Shown here piece after piece: positions 1-5,344 of a DNA stretch of 7,182 nt. The notes beneath the pieces were generated by a model. That model was given only the letters and a program-made list of their open reading frames with translations. It searched no databases and was not told where the DNA came from. The stretch is from Chthoniobacterales bacterium (GTDB lineage: Bacteria > Verrucomicrobiota > Verrucomicrobiia > Chthoniobacterales > UBA10450). Within the stretch, counting starts at the first letter, position 1; every line of letters starts with the position of its first letter. Position numbers and translations under genes: made by a program. The stretch lies in the NCBI GenBank assembly GCA_013694945.1, contig JACDBM010000281.1, positions 1 through 7,182 on the forward strand. The letters run 5' to 3'.

Positions 1-4
1 GGCT

Positions 5-1156
5 TTAAAAAATCTCGACCACGTTGCCGATGGTCACGAGATCCTTGATCCGCGCTGCGTCCCAGTTCGCAGTCCGAATGCAGCCGTGGCTCGCGGCGCG
101 ACCAATCGTCTCCGGATTGTTCGTTCCGTGGACGCCGACGTGCGGTTTGTTCAAGCCCATCCAGAGAACGCCGACAGGATTATTCGGCCCGCCGGGGAGA
201 TTGTAAAAACTGTCTGTCCTCACGCCCGAGTTTAAAACGCCCTCGTCGTGGCGAAACCACGGGAGCGTCGCGATCCCCAGTATTCGCCAGGTACCTAGCG
301 GAGCGGGCAGCGTTTTCGAGCCGGGCGTAATCGGAAACTCCGCGATGAGCTTGCCGCCCTCGTGGATCTCGAGAAAGCGCTCGTGCGTGTCGATTACGAT
401 CTTTCGCCCGGCCAGCAGCGGGTTCTCCGGCACAAAGCCTTCGCGCAACTGCTCGATCTCGAAGGGTCTGACATTTGGCACCTTCACTGTATCTCCCGGC
501 TTGAGTTGTTCGAGGATGACGCCGGGGTTTAGCTTGCGAATGAAATCCTCAGCGGCGTGAAACCGTTCACACACGAACTCCAGCAGGGAACCGTAGTGGA
601 GTGCCTTAAATTTCGCCTGCTCGGATGGTCGCGAAGAAACCGGCCCAACGAAGTTCTCCGCTTCGGGCGGAATGGTGTAATTGGTGTAAGCCCGGGGCAC
701 TTCGGCGAGCAGAGAGGCGTCGACCGCGCCCGTCGTCGGCATGCCGTTGGCGCGCTTGTAGGAGAGGAGCGCTTTGCGAAAGAACTCGCCCATTTGCCCG
801 TCGATTTTACCGGGGCCGAAGTTGTGGTTATCGAGGAATATTTGAAGCCGCGTACTTGTCTCCTCATTGTAATTCGGCAAGGCGACCATGGGTGTGGGCA
901 CGGGCGTGGGACGTTGGGGCATAGGCGATGGTTTCGGGCGCTGAGGGGCGAAAGGAAGGGGAGTCGGAATCGGCGACGCTTTTGGCGCAGGCTTAAAGAG
1001 TCGGAACGGGAAGCCACCGGGGCGCGGTGTGGGCGCTGGCGCGGCTGCGAGTGGCGGTGCTGCGACGGCAAACAACACGAGCAGCAGCGTTGCGAAAAAT
1101 GTCATGAGCGGAAGCAATCGACGAGAACGCCGCGCGGTGCAATCAGCCGCTGTCAC
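5..1156 (-). CDS. Secreted L,D-transpeptidase (YkuD family) with peptidoglycan-binding and LysM-like domains
   Basis: This 383-residue protein is predicted to be an exported L,D-transpeptidase that forms 3-3 crosslinks in peptidoglycan or attaches partners to it. A basic N-terminus (RRSRR) and hydrophobic stretch at about residues 18-33 end in an Ala-rich region near 36-40, giving a signal peptide or N-terminal anchor. A Pro-rich linker follows (about 40-94), probably spanning the wall or periplasm. Residues about 97-152 resemble a PG_binding_1 helical domain, and about 186-228 look LysM-like (ending LKPGDTVKVPNV). The YkuD catalytic domain fills about 250-383, with the conserved HGT at 343-345 and SHGCIR at 356-361; Cys359 is the expected nucleophile and His357 belongs to the same motif. 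The GTG start at 1156 is preferred because a GGAGGG ribosome binding site lies 8 bases upstream. An internal ATG (residue 18) has no such site and would remove the basic n-region. It is the last gene of the minus-strand group, 36 bases after the debranching gene. The substrate and crosslink type cannot be read from the sequence. Confidence 0.93.
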   Translation of the reverse strand: MTAADCTARRSRRLLPLMTFFATLLLVLFAVAAPPLAAAPAPTPRPGGFPFRLFKPAPKASPIPTPLPFAPQRPKPSPMPQRPTPVPTPMVALPNYNEETSTRLQIFLDNHNFGPGKIDGQMGEFFRKALLSYKRANGMPTTGAVDASLLAEVPRAYTNYTIPPEAENFVGPVSSRPSEQAKFKALHYGSLLEFVCERFHAAEDFIRKLNPGVILEQLKPGDTVKVPNVRPFEIEQLREGFVPENPLLAGRKIVIDTHERFLEIHEGGKLIAEFPITPGSKTLPAPLGTWRILGIATLPWFRHDEGVLNSGVRTDSFYNLPGGPNNPVGVLWMGLNKPHVGVHGTNNPETIGRAASHGCIRTANWDAARIKDLVTIGNVVEIF

Positions 1157-1164
1157 CGGCGCTA

Positions 1165-1170
1165 CCCTCC
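1165..1170 (-). promoter_or_regulatory. Ribosome binding site of the L,D-transpeptidase gene
   Basis: On the minus strand the sequence reads GGAGGG, then eight bases, then GTG. This near-perfect Shine-Dalgarno match at good spacing decides the GTG start over the ATG 51 bases further in. It lies in the 36-base gap after the debranching gene, so the transpeptidase can be translated independently of the genes before it. Confidence 0.75.
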
Positions 1171-1192
1171 ACGCGTCGCTTCTGGGGCAAGA

Positions 1193-3301
1193 TCAGACAG
1201 TTGTCCACTGAGGAGAGCGGACGCGAGGGCGCTCTGCCGTGGGCGATGTCTTCACCCAGGAGCGCAAAACTTCCGCCACGCTCCACGCTTGCGCGATGCA
1301 GCCCCGCGCAAGGTGCGGTTCCTGCGCGTCGAATACTTCACTGATCGTTCCAAGTCCGGCTTCTCCGAGATGCTCCGGGAAGCGGGCGAGAAATTCGTGC
1401 GCAGTCGCGGAGTCGTCTGGATGCACTTTCTGCCGGGCGTCGACAAACGGTCCGATCAGCCAGCCCCAAACCGTCCCCTGATGATAGGCAGCGTCCCGCG
1501 TGCGCAGATCGCCGTGGTAAGTAGATTTGTAATCGGGATGCTTCGGCGAGAGCGAGCGCAGCCCGAACGGCGTGAACAGTTCGCGCTGCACGACATCGAC
1601 GACGGACTGCCAGCGTTCGGGCAGAAGCACTGGATGATCGAGCGAGATGGCGAAAATCTGGTTTGGCCGGCAGGCGGAATCGTCACCACCTTCAAACGTG
1701 TCGACCACGTCATAAAGATAGCCGCCTTCCTCGAACCAGAAGCGGCGGTTGAACGCAAGCCGCGCACGGCTGGCGTGGTGCTCATAGCGTTGCGCGGCAT
1801 CCTCGTCGCCTGCATCGCGCAGCCAGCCTTCGAGGAGCTTGAGGGCGTTGAACCAGAGGGCATTGATCTCGACCGCTTTTCCTCGTCGCGGCGTCACGAC
1901 CCAATCGCCCATCTTCGCATCCATCCATGTGAGTTGATATCCCTCTTTCCCCTGCACCAGCAGTCCATCCGCAGGATCGACATGAATGCCGAAGTGTGTG
2001 CCGGCCAGATGCGCTTCTGCGATCTCGATTAACGTCGGGAGCAAAAGCTCGAGCGTGATTCGATTTTCTGAGAAAGCCAGATAGCGACTGAGTGCGTGAA
2101 AAAACCAGAGCGTCGCGTCGGCGGTGTGATAAAGCCCTTCCTTTTTCCCATCCGGGAACATGTTCGGGATCAATCCATCGCGAACGTAGTGCGCGAAGGT
2201 GCGCAGAATGTAACCGGCTTCAACGAAACGGCCCGTCGTCAGGGTCAATCCCTCCAGACTGATCATGGTGTCGCGGCCCCAATCAGTGAACCAGTGATAG
2301 CCCGCGATTGCGGTGCGCACTTCATCGCCCGCCGCGTGCGCGCGCGCCGCGTCTTCGGCGCGGCCAGCCGGTGTGATGACAAATTGATCGGCCGCAAAAA
2401 CCAACTCCGCCGCAACACCTTCCCGCGCCGCCGGGGCAGCTTGCGCGAGGAGGCGCGCACGCCGTTCACGTTCGGCGGCAAGGACCTCCTCGGGCGCGAG
2501 CACACCCATGATCTCCCACGCTTCCGTTGAACCGACGAGCGTAGCGGTATTCTGCTGCGAGAGATTGACCTGGAAGTAACCAGGACTCCAGAGGTCTCCC
2601 TCGGAGGCGTAACCGCGTTGCTGCTCGGTCCGATAAACCACCTGATGAATTTGCGCTGCGGCGATCGTGAAGCCTGATTCCTTCCCGAAGAGACGCATCC
2701 GAAGCGGCGGGATGCGACGGCGGCTCCCACTGATTTCGTAGCGGCCTTCGACTGCCGTCACTTTGTAAGGAGCAGAGAACCCTTCATCGACGGAACCCTC
2801 GTGATGGCGGAAATGAAAGGCCGGCCGCAGTTCGAGACGCGGCAGTTCCGTTCCCGCGGTGACCTTGTAGCTGACGTGCACCGTGTTTTGAAGATGCGGC
2901 ATTAGAATGCGTTTCTCGATAACCAGTTCCCGCACCTTGTAGATCCAGACAGGAAGACCGTCTTCGAGGCGAAACTCGCGCAGGTAGTCCGCACCGTGGA
3001 GGTCAAGCTGGCCACCGGCGCGTTCCTCTGCGCCTAACGAGACTACATCATCATTTGCGAAGCGAAGGACTTCCGAGAGGTGGCTCCACATTACCATCCG
3101 CCCGAGCGGCGCGGGGAGGCCCGCGATCAGAATGCCGTGATACTTGCGGGTGATCGCGCCGGACACGCTGCCGGAGGCGTAACCGCCGAGGCCGTTCGTC
3201 ACAAGCCATTCGCGGTTTAGCAAAAGTTCGCGCGAGCTTTCGGCGCAATCCCATCGCATGCTGCGGACGACCGTCGGCCCGTTCTGTTTCAGTTTGGTCA
3301 T
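1193..3301 (-). CDS. Glycogen debranching enzyme, amylo-alpha-1,6-glucosidase (archaeal/bacterial single-function type, GH133-like)
   Basis: This 702-residue protein should hydrolyse alpha-1,6 branch points of glycogen or limit dextrins in the cytoplasm. Its length is usual for the archaeal-type family. The N-terminal beta-rich domain (about 20-265) carries the signature NREWLVTNGLGGYASGSV at 29-46, followed by TRKYHG. The C-terminal (alpha/alpha)6 barrel (about 295-685) contains WFTDWGRDTMISLEGL (337-352), GLIPNMFPDG (376-385), TWMDAK (458-463), VEINALW (477-483), RPNQ (545-548), YHQGTVWGWLIGPF (606-619), SEVFD (654-658) and AQAWSVAE (670-677). By family analogy Asp461 in TWMDAK and a glutamate in the distal region, perhaps Glu655, are candidate catalytic acids; this is inferred. 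It has no signal peptide. Its ATG overlaps the treZ stop as ATGA, with a weak AAGG about seven bases upstream inside treZ, so translation is probably coupled. It is not the isoamylase-like TreX/GlgX (GH13), since no GH13 motifs are present. Confidence 0.93.
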   Translation of the reverse strand: MTKLKQNGPTVVRSMRWDCAESSRELLLNREWLVTNGLGGYASGSVSGAITRKYHGILIAGLPAPLGRMVMWSHLSEVLRFANDDVVSLGAEERAGGQLDLHGADYLREFRLEDGLPVWIYKVRELVIEKRILMPHLQNTVHVSYKVTAGTELPRLELRPAFHFRHHEGSVDEGFSAPYKVTAVEGRYEISGSRRRIPPLRMRLFGKESGFTIAAAQIHQVVYRTEQQRGYASEGDLWSPGYFQVNLSQQNTATLVGSTEAWEIMGVLAPEEVLAAERERRARLLAQAAPAAREGVAAELVFAADQFVITPAGRAEDAARAHAAGDEVRTAIAGYHWFTDWGRDTMISLEGLTLTTGRFVEAGYILRTFAHYVRDGLIPNMFPDGKKEGLYHTADATLWFFHALSRYLAFSENRITLELLLPTLIEIAEAHLAGTHFGIHVDPADGLLVQGKEGYQLTWMDAKMGDWVVTPRRGKAVEINALWFNALKLLEGWLRDAGDEDAAQRYEHHASRARLAFNRRFWFEEGGYLYDVVDTFEGGDDSACRPNQIFAISLDHPVLLPERWQSVVDVVQRELFTPFGLRSLSPKHPDYKSTYHGDLRTRDAAYHQGTVWGWLIGPFVDARQKVHPDDSATAHEFLARFPEHLGEAGLGTISEVFDAQEPHLARGCIAQAWSVAEVLRSWVKTSPTAERPRVRSPQWTTV
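3298..3301 (-). other. ATGA stop/start overlap joining treZ and the debranching gene
   Basis: The plus strand reads TCAT here. On the minus strand this is ATGA: the ATG starts the debranching enzyme and the TGA ends treZ. Four-base overlaps of this kind usually mark genes on one transcript whose translation is coupled through ribosome re-initiation, which supports a shared role in maltodextrin and trehalose metabolism. Confidence 0.85.
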
Positions 3302-5226
3302 GAGTTGCCTTGCTGCTTCTGCGCTTTGCGGCGCGGCTCCGTTTCACGAACCGGATGCAGCACGACCGCCGCTTCTGCCGGCAAGATCCACCGTCGCGCC
3401 GTCACCACATCGCTTGGCCCGGGCCCGCCGTAACAGACGGATTCGCTCGTCCAGAGAGTTTCCCAGCGAAATCCGAGCGGCGGAGCGAGTAACGGTTCGG
3501 GCAAAGGCTCGAGCGCAGAGCGTTGGCCGAGATTCACGATCAAGAGCCGATCGGCTCCGTTTTCACTAAAGTAACGCAGGACGAAACTGGCGGCGCTCAG
3601 GGCCGCACCGTCGATTGCGCGCGGTCTCTGCTCGCGGAAACGCGCGTCTTCACGGCGCAGCCGCAGCAGATCGCGGTGCAGATCGTAAATCGACTTCATC
3701 GCTTCGCGCTCGGCGAACTGGAGTTTGCAGCGGGTGAACGTCTCGCGATCGGAAGGCGGCGGGAGCTGAGATTGCGTCTCTGCACTCGCGGTCGAGGGAA
3801 ACTGCTTTAGGAAATTGAAGCGGCCTTTCTGGATCGCGGCGCGCAAATCGCCTGACGCATCGCTGAAATAGACAAAGGGCGAGGTTGCGCCGAATTCCTG
3901 GCCTTGGAACAACATCGGAGTCCACGGCCCGAGCAGCAGCAACGCGGTCATGGCACGGTAGCGGCCAGGTGAAGATTGCAGGTGGACGCGCTCGCCAAAG
4001 GCGGAGTTCGCGACCTGATCGTGGTTTTCGATGAAGCAGACAAAAGCCTGCGGCGCGAGGTCGAACGCGGGCTCACCGCGCGGCGCGTCCTGCCAGAGAT
4101 ACGGCTGGCCTTGGAAAAGATAGCCGTATTTGGCTGCCGAAATGAACTCCTGCGGGTGACCCCGATAGTCACTGTAATAGGCTTCGTTTCTTCCGGTGAG
4201 AGCGACGAGCGCGCTGTGATGAAAATCGTCGTTCCAGAGCGCATCGAGGTCGTCCCCTCCGGCCGCGCGCGGACGCACCAGCTTGGCTCGCTGCGGCTCA
4301 TTCTCGGCGATGAGGATGATCGACCGTTTGCCGGCCGCAGCCCGCGCCGCTCTGCCGATTTCGCCCACGATGTATTCTGCCGAATCGTCGCAGATGTTTT
4401 GGGTTGCATCGAAGCGGAAGCCATCGAAGTGGAACTCCTCAATCCAGTAGCGCGCGTTCGTGAGGAAAAACTCGCGCACTGCTTGCGAGTTTGGGCCGTC
4501 GAAATTGAGAGAGTCGCCCCAGTCGTTTTCGTATCGGTCCGTGAAGTAATCATCCGAGTAGGCGCGGAGGTAATTTCCTTCGGGGCCGAGATGGTTGTAA
4601 ACCACGTCCAGGATGACGCCCATACCTAACGAGTGCGCTTTGTCGATGAAGGCACGGAGGTTGTCGGGCGTGCCGTAAAGCCGCGTTGGCGCGAAGAGAT
4701 CCACGCCGTCATAACCCCAGCCAAACTCCCCGGCGAAATCGGCGATCGGCATCATCTCGATCACGGTCAATCCGGCGGCGGCGAGTTCCGGCAGTTGCTC
4801 CGCGGCTGCCGCCCACGTTCCCTCGGGCGTGAAGGTGCCGATGTGCATCTCGTAGACGATTTGACCGGGCAGCCGAACACCGGGCCATTCTCCGTCGCTC
4901 CACCGAAAGGTGCGGGGATCGACGACGCACGAGGAACGATGAGGGCCCTCAGGCTGGCTGCGCGACGCCGGATCGGGAAGGAAACGATCAGCGCCATCGA
5001 CCCGAAAGCGATAGAATGCGCCCGCCTCCGCAACAGCAATACCTGCGAAGTATCCTCCGGTTTCAGCGTCGAGCGGAACGAATGTGCGACTCGCGTTTTC
5101 GTCAGCCGACTTCTCAAGCACGACGTCGACGCGTTTCGCCTTTGGCGCCCAAACACGGAAGTGTGTCCTGCCGTTGCCGATTAGCTCAGCTCCAATCGGG
5201 TATCGTCGAGAGTGATCAGGCGACAT
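3298..5226 (-). CDS. treZ: Malto-oligosyltrehalose trehalohydrolase TreZ (GH13)
   Basis: TreZ (EC 3.2.1.141) releases trehalose from the end of maltooligosyltrehalose made by TreY, the last step of trehalose synthesis from glycogen or maltodextrin; it is cytoplasmic. The 642-residue product begins with the typical N-terminal beta domain (YPIGAELIGNGRTHFRVWAPK, about 9-29). The GH13 barrel follows: region I DVVYNH at 207-212, region II GFRFDAT at 269-275 with nucleophile Asp273, region III LIAENE at 305-310 with acid/base Glu308, and region IV ENHDQVAN at 400-407 with Asp403. The TreZ-like block LLLLGPWTPMLFQGQEFG (429-446) and a C-terminal beta domain (about 540-625) complete it. The ATG at 5226 was chosen because homology starts a few residues later. 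The frame stays open to an ATG at 5511, but that extension has no recognisable sequence and would run over the divergent gene. No clear ribosome binding site precedes the chosen ATG. The final residues (about 629-642) are a charged tail, perhaps fixed by the overlap with the next gene. A GlgB branching enzyme is less likely given the region IV and downstream sequence. Confidence 0.93.
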   Translation of the reverse strand: MSPDHSRRYPIGAELIGNGRTHFRVWAPKAKRVDVVLEKSADENASRTFVPLDAETGGYFAGIAVAEAGAFYRFRVDGADRFLPDPASRSQPEGPHRSSCVVDPRTFRWSDGEWPGVRLPGQIVYEMHIGTFTPEGTWAAAAEQLPELAAAGLTVIEMMPIADFAGEFGWGYDGVDLFAPTRLYGTPDNLRAFIDKAHSLGMGVILDVVYNHLGPEGNYLRAYSDDYFTDRYENDWGDSLNFDGPNSQAVREFFLTNARYWIEEFHFDGFRFDATQNICDDSAEYIVGEIGRAARAAAGKRSIILIAENEPQRAKLVRPRAAGGDDLDALWNDDFHHSALVALTGRNEAYYSDYRGHPQEFISAAKYGYLFQGQPYLWQDAPRGEPAFDLAPQAFVCFIENHDQVANSAFGERVHLQSSPGRYRAMTALLLLGPWTPMLFQGQEFGATSPFVYFSDASGDLRAAIQKGRFNFLKQFPSTASAETQSQLPPPSDRETFTRCKLQFAEREAMKSIYDLHRDLLRLRREDARFREQRPRAIDGAALSAASFVLRYFSENGADRLLIVNLGQRSALEPLPEPLLAPPLGFRWETLWTSESVCYGGPGPSDVVTARRWILPAEAAVVLHPVRETEPRRKAQKQQGNS

Positions 5227-5344
5227 GTGGAATAAGTTCGCTGCAAGGGGCTCGCATGGTTGCGCAGGCTTTCTTCCGAGGCGGGCCGCCGTAAGATTGA
5301 GACGTGATGGAACGCTCCGGGTTCGCAACCAGAATCTGACCTTT
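5227..5344. promoter_or_regulatory. Divergent intergenic control region between treZ and the reductase fusion gene
   Basis: These 118 bases separate two genes that start in opposite directions, so both promoters should lie here. For the plus-strand gene, TAAGAT at 5292-5297 is a passable -10 box (4 of 6 to TATAAT), with only a poor -35 candidate (TTTCTT at 5270-5275, 16-base spacing). I found no convincing promoter for treZ on the minus strand. Neither start codon has a recognisable Shine-Dalgarno sequence. The region contains the short palindrome at 5280-5290. That it is a control region follows from the layout; the individual boxes are guesses. Confidence 0.5.
5280..5290. repeat. Short GC palindrome in the divergent control region
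   Basis: GGCGG and CCGCC form perfect inverted arms around one central G. It lies just upstream of the possible -10 box of the plus-strand gene, so it could be an operator half-site pair. Such short GC palindromes also arise by chance in GC-rich DNA, and there is no known binding consensus to match. Confidence 0.2.

Noticed and set aside
1103..1105. Internal ATG (residue 18) as the transpeptidase start
   Set aside because: It has no ribosome binding site and would remove the basic n-region of the signal peptide. The GTG at 1156 has a strong GGAGGG site.
557..2032. A 491-codon open frame on the plus strand
   Set aside because: It lies antisense to the transpeptidase and debranching genes, both of which have full family signatures. 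Its translation is Arg-rich with no recognisable domain. It is a shadow frame of GC-rich codon use.
3976..4629. A 217-codon plus-strand frame opposite treZ
   Set aside because: It is complementary to the TreZ catalytic core, whose four GH13 motifs are intact, so it is a shadow frame.
5297..5299. In-frame TTG upstream of the fusion gene as an alternative start
   Set aside because: TTG is a rare start, there is no ribosome binding site before it, and the added residues show no family similarity.
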